From Cytophagales bacterium (GTDB lineage Bacteria > Bacteroidota > Bacteroidia > Cytophagales > Spirosomataceae), in contig JAAFKE010000006.1 of assembly GCA_013298215.1 (NCBI GenBank), forward strand, positions 61,884 through 125,883: a DNA stretch of 64,000 nucleotides, in the 5' to 3' direction. Numbering within the stretch: position 1 is the stretch's first letter; each line of letters begins with the position of its first letter. The translations under genes were made by a program, and so were the position numbers. Shown here in pieces: positions 36,221 through 45,604 of this stretch. The notes below the pieces were generated by a model. The model had not been told where the DNA came from and made no database searches. It saw only the letters and a list, made by a program, of their open reading frames with translations.

Positions 36221-37252
36221 TCATTTTGCAAACCATTTTTGCAAAACTGCCTCGGCGGGTTTGCCCTGGGGCGTGTAGTCGTCGGGGCTGCGTTGGAGCA
36301 TATCGGGGCGGAGAAACCACTTCCAGGCCAACCCGCCCGCAAACCAAGGTTTATGCCACACATTTCGGAACAAACTTTCGTAGGCTTGGGCTTGCTGGCG
36401 GTCGTTTTGGGCCGCTCCTTTGTACGACTCCCACGGGCGCACCGCCGCTCCCTCTATGTTTCGGTACCCAAATTCGGTGAACAGAACGGGTTTTTGGGTG
36501 CTTTTGGCAAATTTTTCAATTTTTAAAAGGTGAACCTTCCAGCCTTTGTCCAAGTCGCGGGGGGTGGGGTTCGTATTTTCGGTCAGTGGAAAATACGCGT
36601 CTATGCCAATAAAATCTAAATCCTGCCACAGTGGATTTTGAGTATATTTATCCCAATTGTCGGCGTAGGTGAGCTTGCCGTGGTAAATTTTGCGCACTTT
36701 CAAAATCAAGTCGTGCCAAAAGGCGGGGCGTTTCAGCACAAAATTATCCATCTCCGTGGCAATGCAATACAAGTCGGCCTGCGTAGAATCGGCAATGTGG
36801 GCGTAGCGCAGCACGTAACGGGCAAAGTCTTTTTCAAAAATCTGCCAATCGGGTTCTGTTTTGAGGTCAAAGTCGCCCGTGTAAGTGCCTTTTTGCACCC
36901 AAACGTGGGGTTTGAGCATCGTTTTTAGCCCTGCTTTGTGGGCCAGCTCGATGGTTTTTGCCGCCCCTACCGAGGTTTCGCCCCACCACTGCCAGTTAGA
37001 ATCGAAGTAAAAGTGCGGGTCATTTTCTTTGCAAAAACCATACGGAACCACCGCCACCCACTCCGCATTTATTTTGCGAAGGGTCTCGAAGGCCGTTTCG
37101 TCGATGACCTTGTGCGGAGCCACGCTACAAACACCTTTTATTTTGGGCCCCTCAAAAACGGGACTGGGTGCATCGGCCGCATAAAACAAGCCCGTGGTTG
37201 CCGCCAAAACCAAGCACCCGAGCAACCCACCACTTTTGGCGTTCAGTTTCAT
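36221..37252 (-). CDS. secreted GH113-like TIM-barrel glycosidase
   Basis: A 343-aa exported protein with an N-terminal hydrophobic leader (GGLLGCLVLAATTGLFYAA). The barrel contains ATEMDN (near residue 167) and FTEFGYRN (near residue 262), which fit the acid/base and nucleophile Glu of family GH113 (beta-mannanase-like), and ends GGLAWKWF. It overlaps the argH stop by 4 bp, so it is translationally coupled to an amino acid synthesis gene, an odd pairing without clear functional logic. Confidence 0.8.
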   Translation of the reverse strand: MKLNAKSGGLLGCLVLAATTGLFYAADAPSPVFEGPKIKGVCSVAPHKVIDETAFETLRKINAEWVAVVPYGFCKENDPHFYFDSNWQWWGETSVGAAKTIELAHKAGLKTMLKPHVWVQKGTYTGDFDLKTEPDWQIFEKDFARYVLRYAHIADSTQADLYCIATEMDNFVLKRPAFWHDLILKVRKIYHGKLTYADNWDKYTQNPLWQDLDFIGIDAYFPLTENTNPTPRDLDKGWKVHLLKIEKFAKSTQKPVLFTEFGYRNIEGAAVRPWESYKGAAQNDRQQAQAYESLFRNVWHKPWFAGGLAWKWFLRPDMLQRSPDDYTPQGKPAEAVLQKWFAK

Positions 37253-38586
37253 GGCACCAAACTGTCCATTGTTTTTTGCGTTTTCTCAAAGTCGAAGCCA
37301 GCCAAAACGCTTTGCATCTGCCCCGAAATGGCATCGTTCATCAAATTTCCGATACTACCCTCGTGGGTGTGGGCCAGCGCACGCGGGGCTGCATAAGTGC
37401 CGTTCTCTATTTCTGCCCCCACTGTTTTGTAGGCATCCCGAAACGGTACGCCGCTCATTACCAACTCATTGACTCGTTCGACGCTGAACATGAGGTCGTA
37501 TTTGGGGTCATCGAGCAAATTGGGTTTCACCCGTATTTCGGTCAGCATAAAAGTTGCCATCTCCAAGCAGTTCAATACCTCATCGAAAGCGGGCATCATT
37601 ATTTCTTTGAGCAACTGCATATCCCGGTGGTATCCCGACGGCAGGTTGCTCATCACCATCATCACTTCGTTGGGGAGGGCTTTGAGTCGGTTGGTTTTGG
37701 CGCGAAGCAGTTCGGCCACGTCGGGGTTTTTTTTGTGGGGCATAATGCTGCTACCCGTGGTGAGGGCGTCGGGCAGGGTCAAAAAACCGAAGTTTTGGCT
37801 GTTATACAAACAAACGTCCATGGCCAAGCGGCTCAACGTTGCGCACAGATTGGCCACCGCACCGAGGGCAACTTGCTCCATTTTGCCGCGCGTCATTTGG
37901 GCATAAACCACGTTGTAGTTCATCGACTCGAAACCCAACAGGTCGGTAGTAAGTTGCCGGTTGAGCGGAAACGACGAACCATAACCCGCCCCCGAGCCAA
38001 GCGGATTTTTGTTGGCCACGCGGTAGGCAGCCTGCAAAAGCACCGCATCATCGACCAGCGCCTCGGCATAGGCTCCAAACCACAACCCAAACGACGACGG
38101 CATGGCTATTTGCAGGTGCGTGTAGCCAGGCAACAGGTCGTTTTTGTGTTCGTTGGAGCGTTTTATCAACAGCTCAAAAAGGGTATTGGTGGCCAAAACT
38201 GTTTTTTGCAGGCGATCTCGCACGTAGAGTTTCAAATCTACCAGCACTTGGTCGTTGCGGCTGCGGCCACTGTGAATTTTCTTGCCCACGTCGCCCAGTT
38301 TTCGGGTCAGCAGCAATTCGATCTGCGAATGAACATCCTCCACACCGTCTTCGATACAAAACTCGCCGCGCTGTATTTGGTGGTAGATCGAACCGAGTTC
38401 GATCCTGATGGAATCGTGTTCGGCGTTTTCTAAAAGACCAATTGTGGCCAGCATTTGGGCGTGCGCCAAGTTACCCAGCACGTCAAATTCGGCCAAGTGC
38501 AAGTCCATTTCACGGTCGCGCCCCACCGTAAAACGTTCGATACGCTCATCGATTTGGGTACTTTCTTTCTGCCAAAGTTTACTCAT
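37249..38586 (-). CDS. argH: argininosuccinate lyase
   Basis: Cleaves argininosuccinate to arginine and fumarate, the last step of arginine synthesis. The 445-aa protein carries the fumarase/aspartase superfamily signature GSSIMPHKKNPDVAE (near residue 276), HSGRSRNDQVLVDLKLY and the catalytic His region GYTHLQIAMP. Other arg genes are absent from the window. Confidence 0.96.
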   Translation of the reverse strand: MSKLWQKESTQIDERIERFTVGRDREMDLHLAEFDVLGNLAHAQMLATIGLLENAEHDSIRIELGSIYHQIQRGEFCIEDGVEDVHSQIELLLTRKLGDVGKKIHSGRSRNDQVLVDLKLYVRDRLQKTVLATNTLFELLIKRSNEHKNDLLPGYTHLQIAMPSSFGLWFGAYAEALVDDAVLLQAAYRVANKNPLGSGAGYGSSFPLNRQLTTDLLGFESMNYNVVYAQMTRGKMEQVALGAVANLCATLSRLAMDVCLYNSQNFGFLTLPDALTTGSSIMPHKKNPDVAELLRAKTNRLKALPNEVMMVMSNLPSGYHRDMQLLKEIMMPAFDEVLNCLEMATFMLTEIRVKPNLLDDPKYDLMFSVERVNELVMSGVPFRDAYKTVGAEIENGTYAAPRALAHTHEGSIGNLMNDAISGQMQSVLAGFDFEKTQKTMDSLVP

Positions 38587-38595
38587 CGAGGTTGA

Positions 38596-40239
38596 TTATT
38601 GGTACATTTGAGCCGTCTTTGATTGGGCGGCTTTGGCAGTTCCCAGAATCATGTCGGCGGCTTTTTCGGCAATCATGATGGTGGGCGCGTTGGTATTTCC
38701 AGACACAATGCGGGGCATAACAGACGCATCGACCACCCGCAGCCCTTCAATGCCCCTAACCCGCAATTCAGAATCTACCACGGCCATGCTGTCGTTGCCC
38801 ATTTTGCAAGTACCAACTGGGTGGTAAACAGTTTCGAGCATCGTGAGCGCGTACTGCATGATGGCGTCGTCCGAACTTCGGTCGGGCGGCGACACCATCT
38901 CGCGGCGGTAGGCATCAAAAGCGGGTTCGTTCAAAACGTCCATGGCTTTTTTCATACCCTTCAACAGCAGGTCTCGGTCGGCTTGCTCGGCCATAAAATT
39001 GGGTTGTATCACGGGCGCGTCGGCCACGCTGGCCGACCTCAGACCCACGTACCCAACGCTGGCTGGTTTAAGGAGTGTCGGCAAAATGGTGTAGCCGTCG
39101 TTGAGCGGAAACGTCTTGGTGTCGTACAGATTGGCGGTGGTTTCTTTGCCCACTTGCAGGGGGGCAAAATGAAACTGCATATCGATGGGATCGGCGTTGG
39201 TACCCAGTTTCAAAAAAGCGTTGGCTTCGAGCGGACTAATGGTGAAAGCTCCTTTTTTGAAGAGTAAAAACTGCGCCAAACCCAGCAGTTGGTTGAGCGG
39301 TTTTAGGTGGTGGTTTGCGCCTTCTTGCTGGTTGCTGGTGCAGCTCGTGAAGGTAAAAACGTGGTCTTGCAGGTTCTTTCCCACGCCCATCAAATCTTTT
39401 TTGACGGGAATATTCTGGGCTTTTAGCTCGCTGGCAGCGCCAATTCCCGACAACATAAGCAGCTGCGGCGACTGGTACGCACCCGCCGAAAGAATTACCT
39501 CTTTGGCGGCGTAGGCTTTTTGGGTGGTGTTTTTGCCAGTAATAAACTCAACGCCAGTGGCGCGGTCATTTTCGATCAAAATTTGTTTGGTGAGTGCCTT
39601 CGTAATGACCGTCAGGTTGGGGCGGTGCATAACGGGTTTGAGAAACGCCACGGCGGCACTGCACCGTTTTTGGTCTTTGATCGTGAACTGAAACAGGCTC
39701 GCTCCCGCTTGATCTTGGCCGTTGTAATCGTCGTTTAGGGCCATCCCATTTTGTTGGCAGGCTTCCACGAAAGCATCGGCAAAGGGTGTTCTGAACACCT
39801 GGGCGTAGGTCACGTTTAGTTCTCCGCCTTGGCCGTGGTATTTATTCCGAATTTGTTCGTTGTTTTCGGAGCGCATAAAATACGGCAGCACGTCGTCGTA
39901 TGCCCAGCCCGCGTTGCCCATTGCGGCCCACTGGTCGTAGTCGGCGCGGTTGCCGCGCACGTAGGCCATGGCATTGGTAGAACTGCTGCCTCCCAGGGTT
40001 TTGCCGCGTGGCAGGTACATTTTTCGGTTCAAAACGTGGGCCTGTGGCTCAGTCCAAAAACCCCAATCTACTTCCGAACGGTGCAAATTTGCGTAGCCAG
40101 CGGGGATATGAATCTCCATTTTTTTGTCGGGGCCTCCCGCTTCGAGCAGCAGCACCCGGTTGGCGGGGTTGGCCGACAGTCGATTGGCCAGCACGCACCC
40201 CGCCGAACCCGCGCCCACAATGATATAGTCGAACTGCAT
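38596..40239 (-). CDS. GMC oxidoreductase, choline dehydrogenase-like
   Basis: A 547-aa FAD-dependent alcohol oxidase/dehydrogenase. The N-terminal FAD site is YIIVGAGSAGCVLANRL, followed by the GMC signature PRGKTLGGSSSTNAM, and the active-site His and Asn are in YHPVGTCKMG and NTNAPTIMIAEKAADMI. It is close to BetA, but no betaine aldehyde dehydrogenase is adjacent, so choline as substrate is only a suggestion. Nine bases separate its stop from the argH start. Confidence 0.9.
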   Translation of the reverse strand: MQFDYIIVGAGSAGCVLANRLSANPANRVLLLEAGGPDKKMEIHIPAGYANLHRSEVDWGFWTEPQAHVLNRKMYLPRGKTLGGSSSTNAMAYVRGNRADYDQWAAMGNAGWAYDDVLPYFMRSENNEQIRNKYHGQGGELNVTYAQVFRTPFADAFVEACQQNGMALNDDYNGQDQAGASLFQFTIKDQKRCSAAVAFLKPVMHRPNLTVITKALTKQILIENDRATGVEFITGKNTTQKAYAAKEVILSAGAYQSPQLLMLSGIGAASELKAQNIPVKKDLMGVGKNLQDHVFTFTSCTSNQQEGANHHLKPLNQLLGLAQFLLFKKGAFTISPLEANAFLKLGTNADPIDMQFHFAPLQVGKETTANLYDTKTFPLNDGYTILPTLLKPASVGYVGLRSASVADAPVIQPNFMAEQADRDLLLKGMKKAMDVLNEPAFDAYRREMVSPPDRSSDDAIMQYALTMLETVYHPVGTCKMGNDSMAVVDSELRVRGIEGLRVVDASVMPRIVSGNTNAPTIMIAEKAADMILGTAKAAQSKTAQMYQ

Positions 40240-40314
40240 AAAAATAAAGTTTAGTTATTGGTGGTGTTATTATTCCGTAAATCTAACAAAAACTTTGATG
40301 AGTACCATTTAATA

Positions 40315-40809
40315 TCATACCGCAGCCAGCTCTCCGCGCAGCTCGGCAATTGGTTTGAAATTAGGCGGCAGGTCGGTTGTTTCGTCGGCTTCGTAGGGAA
40401 ACACGTCCAAGATTGTGGTCAAGTTTATGTCCGTCACTTCAAAAGGCACCAACATTGTTTTGAGGCTCTCGTCGATCCGCTCAATGCCCTCTTTTGCCGT
40501 TTCGGCGTTCACGAGCATATAATTTGTTACCTTCTTTTCTTTGCCGTTTTTTTCGTCTATCGACACGTAAATGGTCTTGGCCTTGTACCAATTGTCGCCG
40601 CCCTCAAAATGAAACACGTCCGAAAGGCGCATCTTTCCAATGCTCTGGACGGTAAAATCGGGCGTGTTGTCGGCCATTACTTTATACAAACGCGCCTCCG
40701 CGTCGGTGTACGAAACAGCGTCTATCAAGTAGGCTTCGTTAATGGTTTTGAGCGATCCGTTCTCCTGCTCTTTTTGGTAGCGTATTTTACCGAGATACCA
40801 GTTTGGCAT
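40315..40809 (-). CDS. DUF4494 domain-containing protein
   Basis: A 164-aa cytosolic protein found throughout Bacteroidota. It starts PNWYLGKIRYQKEQENG, then EAYLIDAVSYTDAEARL and VFHFEGGDNWYKAKTIYVSI, all typical of DUF4494. The function is unknown. Probably cotranscribed with the M3 peptidase gene 35 bp upstream. Confidence 0.87.
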   Translation of the reverse strand: MPNWYLGKIRYQKEQENGSLKTINEAYLIDAVSYTDAEARLYKVMADNTPDFTVQSIGKMRLSDVFHFEGGDNWYKAKTIYVSIDEKNGKEKKVTNYMLVNAETAKEGIERIDESLKTMLVPFEVTDINLTTILDVFPYEADETTDLPPNFKPIAELRGELAAV

Positions 40810-40844
40810 AATTGTGGGGTTAAGTGTGGTGTTTTAGTTGGTGT

Positions 40845-42965
40845 TTATTGCATCAGACCACTGCGGCGCAACATGGCTTTGGGCGACGGCTCGCGGCCGC
40901 GAAACTTTTTGTACAGCTCGTCGGGGCTTTGGCTGCTGCCTTTCGAGAGCACATTGGCCCGAAACGAAGCGGCCACCTCGCGGTTGAAAATCCCTTTTTC
41001 TTTGAAGTATTCAAACGCATCGGCATCCAAAACCTCCGACCATTTGTAGCTATAATAACCAGCCGAATAGCCGCCCGCAAAAATATGCGAAAACGCCGGG
41101 CTAATGGCCGTACCGCTCACGGTCGGAAACAAGTTCACGCGGGCATCGAGTCCTTTTTCGATGTCGGCAATGCCCACGCCGAGCGGTGCGTTGTTGTGCC
41201 AGACCATGTCGAGCAAGCCCAGGCGCAGCTGCCGCAGGTTGAAGAGCCCCGATTGGAAGTTCTGACTCTCGCGAATTTTCTTGATTAAATCCGCTGGAAT
41301 GACCTCGCCCGTTTGGTAATGTTTGGCAAACAATTGCAGGGCTTCGGGTTCGTAGCACCAATTTTCCATCACCTGCGAGGGCAACTCCACGAAGTCGCGG
41401 AAGACCGCCGTACCCGTCAGGCTTTCGTACTGGCCGTCGGCGAGCATTCCGTGCAGGGCATGACCAAATTCGTGGAACAGCGTCGTCACTTCGTCGAAGG
41501 TTAGCAGCGACGGCTTGGTATCGGTGGGGCGCGTAAAGTTGCAAACGTTCACAATGTGGGGGCGTATATTCACTCCATCGACGGTTTTTTGGGCCTGCAC
41601 GTCGTTCATCCACGCACCGCCGCGCTTGCTGGCACGCGGAAAATAATCGCCGTAGAAAACGGCCACAAATTTACCCTTCTCGTCAAAAACTTCGTAGGCT
41701 TTCACCTCTGAGTTATAGACCGGAATGTCCTTATTCTCTTTGAACGACAGGCCATACATTTTGTTGGCAACCGTAAAAATTCCGTCTAAAACATTTTCTA
41801 ACTTAAAGTATGGTTTCAGTTGCTCGTCGTCGAGGGCATATTTTTCTTTTTTCAGTTTTTCTGAGTAATACGCCGAGTCCCAGGGTTGCAGACGGTCGCC
41901 AGCAAAACCCTGTTTTTTGGCGTAGGCCGTCAGTTCGGCCATTTCGGCCACCGCCACGGGCTTGGCGTAGGTTACGAGTTCGTCCAAAAACTTAGTTACC
42001 CGCTCCGCCGAGCCAGCCATGCTCTCTTGCAGCACAAAATCGGCGTGGGTTTTGTAACCCAGCAAAACGGCGCGCTCGTACCGAAGAGCCACAATCTTGC
42101 CCACAATGGCTTTGTTATCGTTTTTGTCTCCCTTAAAACCCTTTTGGTTCGATGCCGTCCAGATTCTCTGGCGCAGCTCGCGGTTGTCGGCGTGCTGAAT
42201 AAACGGCAAATAACTGGGTGCTTGCAGCGTGAAGAGCCAGCCCGTTTTGCCTTTTTGTTTGGCCGCTGCCAGAGCCGCCTCTTTGGCGTAGTCGGGTAGG
42301 CCAGCCAGGTCGTTTTGGTCGGTTACCAATAGTTCGTACTCGTTGGTTTCGTTCAAAACATTCTCGCCAAAACCGAGCGACAGCTCCGACAGTTCGATGT
42401 CAATCTTGCGCAGTTTATCTTTGTCGGTGGCGTTCAGGTTGGCACCATTTCTGGCAAATCTGCGGTAGGTTTTTTCTAACAGTGTACGGCTTTCGGTGTC
42501 TAATTTCAGGTTGGCGCGTTGGTCATACACTTTTTTTATGCGGCCAAAGAGCTTATCGTTCAGCGTTATGTCGTTGCTGTAGGCGGTGAGTATCGGCGAT
42601 GCCTCGCGGGCTATTTTTTGAAGTTCGGGGCTGGTTTGTGAACTGGTCAGGTTAAACAAAACCGAGGTCACCTTTCCGACCAGTTCGCCGCTCCGTTCGA
42701 GGGCCACCACCGTGTTGTCGAAGGTGGGTTGGGCAGGATTTTCAATAATTTTTTCTACCTCTTTTTTACCAGCATCAATGCCCACTTTGAGGGCGGGGAG
42801 GTAGTGCTCGTTCTTGATTTTGTCGAAAGGAGCCGTTTCGTGCGGGGTTTTGTAGGCTTGCAGGAATGGGTTTTGTGCGTCCATGGGTGCTGTTTTTGAG
42901 GGAGCTGGCTGCCCCTGAGCTGAAATATATGAGATAAGGCCGAGTGCAATTAATGGGTATTTCAT
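40845..42965 (-). CDS. M3 family oligopeptidase (Dcp/OpdA type), exported
   Basis: A 706-aa zinc metallopeptidase that degrades short peptides. It has an N-terminal hydrophobic leader (PLIALGLISYISAQGQ), suggesting a periplasmic form of peptidyl-dipeptidase Dcp. The HEFGHALHG zinc motif lies near residue 497, with the third ligand Glu shortly after it. The long helical N-terminal half is typical of the family. It is the first gene before DUF4494. Confidence 0.92.
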   Translation of the reverse strand: MKYPLIALGLISYISAQGQPAPSKTAPMDAQNPFLQAYKTPHETAPFDKIKNEHYLPALKVGIDAGKKEVEKIIENPAQPTFDNTVVALERSGELVGKVTSVLFNLTSSQTSPELQKIAREASPILTAYSNDITLNDKLFGRIKKVYDQRANLKLDTESRTLLEKTYRRFARNGANLNATDKDKLRKIDIELSELSLGFGENVLNETNEYELLVTDQNDLAGLPDYAKEAALAAAKQKGKTGWLFTLQAPSYLPFIQHADNRELRQRIWTASNQKGFKGDKNDNKAIVGKIVALRYERAVLLGYKTHADFVLQESMAGSAERVTKFLDELVTYAKPVAVAEMAELTAYAKKQGFAGDRLQPWDSAYYSEKLKKEKYALDDEQLKPYFKLENVLDGIFTVANKMYGLSFKENKDIPVYNSEVKAYEVFDEKGKFVAVFYGDYFPRASKRGGAWMNDVQAQKTVDGVNIRPHIVNVCNFTRPTDTKPSLLTFDEVTTLFHEFGHALHGMLADGQYESLTGTAVFRDFVELPSQVMENWCYEPEALQLFAKHYQTGEVIPADLIKKIRESQNFQSGLFNLRQLRLGLLDMVWHNNAPLGVGIADIEKGLDARVNLFPTVSGTAISPAFSHIFAGGYSAGYYSYKWSEVLDADAFEYFKEKGIFNREVAASFRANVLSKGSSQSPDELYKKFRGREPSPKAMLRRSGLMQ

Positions 42966-42991
42966 GGGATGTCTGTTTGGGTGACGGGTAC

Positions 42992-43025
42992 AAAAAACGA
43001 GCCGCTCGACTGCATCGAACGGCTC
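42992..43025 (-). terminator. rho-independent terminator after the DUF2853 gene
   Basis: The hairpin has GAGCCG / CGGCTC and TCGA / TCGA stem blocks (one mismatch) and a CTGCA loop. Reading on the minus strand it is followed by six T. It ends the DUF2853 transcript 26 bp after the stop codon. Confidence 0.8.
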
Positions 43026-43051
43026 ACAAAGTTACTAAACAAAGGCGTAAG

Positions 43052-43381
43052 TTAGAGGGTCACGCCCATTTTTTGGGCCAACAAATAATAGAACACGGGG
43101 CGGTGTTTATTGCGGTTGCTACTGCCCATTTGAGCGCAAACTGCCTCGATGGCCTCCATGAGCGCGGGGCTGTCGGCCATTCCGAGTTTCTTCATCAGAA
43201 AGTTGGCCTTCACGCGGGCTTTCTCGTCGTCGTCCGAACACGAAACCTTCGACGAATCGGCGTTGTAGATCGACGGGCCGAGACCTTTGGCGGCGGCTTT
43301 GAGCTGCTCCACGTTGTAAGCGATGTTCAATTCTTGCAATTGCGCTTCATAAATTGCCATTTTCTCATCAAACTGACTCAT
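43052..43381 (-). CDS. DUF2853 family protein
   Basis: A 109-aa small helical protein whose residues MSQFDEKMAIYEAQLQELN and NKHRPVFYYLLAQKMG match DUF2853. The family is widespread in Proteobacteria and Bacteroidota and its role is not known. Monocistronic or the last gene after the McrB-like gene 67 bp upstream; a terminator follows. Confidence 0.87.
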   Translation of the reverse strand: MSQFDEKMAIYEAQLQELNIAYNVEQLKAAAKGLGPSIYNADSSKVSCSDDDEKARVKANFLMKKLGMADSPALMEAIEAVCAQMGSSNRNKHRPVFYYLLAQKMGVTL

Positions 43382-43448
43382 AATTGATCCTTTTAAGGGT
43401 TAAAATGAAAACTTTTCCAATGTATTAACTTTTACAATCAAACTGAAA

Positions 43449-45026
43449 TTATCTTTCATAAATCGAACGGAAAGCCGCAGCGGGTAGCCTAAGTTGGGTT
43501 AGTTCGGGGCTTATTTCGTAGGTTATCAGTTCATCGTTGCGCTCCATGTCTTGCCCAAAGAGCACCTGCTCCATTTTAGGAGTGTACTTCGTTTTGATGC
43601 GCACCAGTTGGTAGTCACTGTTTTTTTGCCAGTTGGCGTTGTCGCCCAACACCAATTGGATATTGGCGTAATCGTCAAAAAAGTATTCCTGCAAAAGCGG
43701 GATTATTTTGCTGACAAATACCTCGCAAAGTTGGGCAGTGGTTTGGATATCGAGCAAGTAGGCGTGTCCGATGGCGTGGTTTCGGTCGAGCAGAAACTCG
43801 ATGCGTTGGTTCATAACCTGCAACAACTTACCCAGGTCGATTCCCTCAAAAGACGACAAAACAGCGTAGTCGGGGCGCATTTCCCGAAAACTAAACCGCC
43901 GCCTAAACGCCAGATCTAAGTGGGCTATGGAGCGGTCGGCGGTGTTCATTGTGCCCACCAAGTACAGGTTTGCTGGCACGCCAAAACGTTTTTGGGAATA
44001 AGGCAGCGTTACCCACAGCTCGTCGGCGTGGCCGAGGCGTTTGGAGTCTTCGACGAGGCTGATTAGCTCGCCAAAAACCTTTGAAATATTGGCGCGGTTG
44101 ATCTCGTCGATGAGCAAAAAATAGGGCTCGGCATTGGCAAATTTGGCGCAGCGATTTTGGGGCGTATCCCCAAAACACGCCTCGAAACTATCGTAGTTTG
44201 CCTTCCTCAAAGCCCGCTCACAGGCCATAAAAAACACCCCCTTTTTGATGTTGTACTCAATCTGTCCGTTTCGGGTTTCGGCCCGCAGCCCTTCTATAAA
44301 CTCCTCATACCCAAACGATTGATGGAACGTAATTGAGGCACAATCGTATATTTTTAACAGTTGTTGAATGCAGTGGGTTTTGCCAGTGCCAGGCGGCCCA
44401 AAAAGAATCAAGTTGAGCGGTTGGTCGGGTTTTGGCATCGGCGCGGGTGCTTGGGTTGGGGCATACATTGGGGCGGGGTCTTCCACAGTTGCGGGGCGCA
44501 GGTTACCTGCTACTTGGCGCATGAGCTCGGCCACAAATGCCGCGTCGGTGGCCGCCTCATAAACGTACTGGTTGTGTTGGCTGACCTTGGTGCTGCGGGT
44601 CATTTTTTCGTATATCTCTTCGGTTGCGTTTTGCCAAGCACGCTGAACCAGCGAGTTTTCGGCCAGGTGCGCGTCGGCAACGTTTATCTTGACGTGGGTG
44701 TATTGCAGACTTTTGGTTTCGTTCAAAAACTGTAAATTGGGCAAGCCGTTGGCCAATTGTTGCACCGAATTTTGCTTGACGACCAGCAGAAAACAGACTT
44801 CTTTGTCGCGCCTAATGCCCAGGGCAATGTTGGTGTTGAGATTGACCGAGATGCTCTTGTCTTTCCTAACAACGCAGGAGATGCGCGGATCGTTGGGGGC
44901 AATATTGAGCATTTCGATGAGCTCGCGGAGAAGGCCAAAAAAGCGCAAACTGGCCTCACGGTGGTCTATCTGGCGGAGCTTGTCGATGAGCTGCTGCTTT
45001 TGGGGAGCGTTATCGGAGTTTTTCAT
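43449..45026 (-). CDS. McrB-like AAA+ ATPase (no McrC partner)
   Basis: A 525-aa motor protein of the McrB branch. The N-terminal ~195 residues are not recognised. A Pro-rich linker (APTQAPAPMPKP) precedes the AAA+ module, with Walker A FGPPGTGKTH (near 208), Walker B LIDEINRANISKVFGEL, sensor VGTMNTADRSIAHLDLAFRRRF and the NTADRS signature of McrB. McrB normally uses GTP and drives an McrC nuclease; no McrC or other nuclease is adjacent. ATG at 45026 is preferred over a GTG at 45038 that abuts the previous stop. It follows a 134-aa gene at 12 bp, probably its partner. Confidence 0.85.
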   Translation of the reverse strand: MKNSDNAPQKQQLIDKLRQIDHREASLRFFGLLRELIEMLNIAPNDPRISCVVRKDKSISVNLNTNIALGIRRDKEVCFLLVVKQNSVQQLANGLPNLQFLNETKSLQYTHVKINVADAHLAENSLVQRAWQNATEEIYEKMTRSTKVSQHNQYVYEAATDAAFVAELMRQVAGNLRPATVEDPAPMYAPTQAPAPMPKPDQPLNLILFGPPGTGKTHCIQQLLKIYDCASITFHQSFGYEEFIEGLRAETRNGQIEYNIKKGVFFMACERALRKANYDSFEACFGDTPQNRCAKFANAEPYFLLIDEINRANISKVFGELISLVEDSKRLGHADELWVTLPYSQKRFGVPANLYLVGTMNTADRSIAHLDLAFRRRFSFREMRPDYAVLSSFEGIDLGKLLQVMNQRIEFLLDRNHAIGHAYLLDIQTTAQLCEVFVSKIIPLLQEYFFDDYANIQLVLGDNANWQKNSDYQLVRIKTKYTPKMEQVLFGQDMERNDELITYEISPELTQLRLPAAAFRSIYER

Positions 45027-45038
45027 GCCATAAAACAC

Positions 45039-45443
45039 TTAGTCTTCGGGAAAAGGCACGAAGACGAAGCCCGTAAAATCGCCCTGAAGTACAAACAAAC
45101 AGGCGTACTCGTCGGGGTTTTTGTAGTTTTCTTTGAACAGCTCAATCGACTCCACGCCCACCAAATTGCGCTGGATAAACTCGTCTAAATAACTGGCGCG
45201 GTATATGTACTGGTTGCCGAGTTCTTGGTGGTCGAACAGCAACGACCCCAGATCGACGGTCTGTTTGGTGACAACAAAAACGGGGTGGTCCGAAAAGCCC
45301 CTTTTTCTGATCTGGTACGAAGTTTCGCGGAGGTTATCGGCCACCTTAATGAAGTCTTCCGAGATTTGTCCCAGCACCTTTCGGTTCACATCGGGCGAGT
45401 TGGCATCGTCCAACAAAAAATTTTCGTTCGAGTTATTCGTCAT
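45039..45443 (-). CDS. hypothetical protein (134 aa) paired with McrB-like ATPase
   Basis: No known domain is recognised. It is acidic and soluble, with a helical N-terminal half (VLGQISEDFIKVADNLRETSYQIRKRGF) and a beta-rich C-terminal half (VFVVTKQTVDLGSLLFDH, YACLFVLQGDFTGFVFVPFPED). There is no signal peptide or membrane segment. It is the first gene of the two-gene unit with the McrB-like ATPase. Confidence 0.75.
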   Translation of the reverse strand: MTNNSNENFLLDDANSPDVNRKVLGQISEDFIKVADNLRETSYQIRKRGFSDHPVFVVTKQTVDLGSLLFDHQELGNQYIYRASYLDEFIQRNLVGVESIELFKENYKNPDEYACLFVLQGDFTGFVFVPFPED

Positions 45444-45520
45444 TTTTTAACTAATTGGTGTACGGAATGAACAGGGTTTTCAGCCGTTGATTATCAATAC
45501 TTTTTGTGGTATCAGGAGCA

Positions 45521-45528
45521 CAAATGTA
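45521..45528 (-). promoter_or_regulatory. possible -7 promoter element of the McrB-like operon
   Basis: On the minus strand TACATTTG is an exact match to TAnnTTTG, 77 nt upstream of the 134-aa gene. The -33 region is poor (TTTC at 19 nt) and would fall inside the acs terminator hairpin, so this is tentative. Confidence 0.35.
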
Positions 45529-45546
45529 CGAAATTCAAAGCCCAAA

Positions 45547-45592
45547 AGAAAGGCTCGTTCGGCGAGTTATTATCCGCCGAACGAGCCTTTCT
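45547..45592 (-). terminator. long hairpin terminator after acs
   Basis: A perfect 18-bp stem AGAAAGGCTCGTTCGGCG / CGCCGAACGAGCCTTTCT with a 10-nt loop sits 13 bp after the acs stop. The tail on the minus strand is CTTTTGGGC, a short T run only. Confidence 0.8.
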
Positions 45593-45604
45593 TGAACGTT
45601 TTTC

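Noticed and set aside
37168..38433. 421-codon open frame antisense to argH
   Set aside because: It lies opposite a clear argH with all signatures; its His/Gln/Val-rich translation shows no domain and is a codon-usage shadow.
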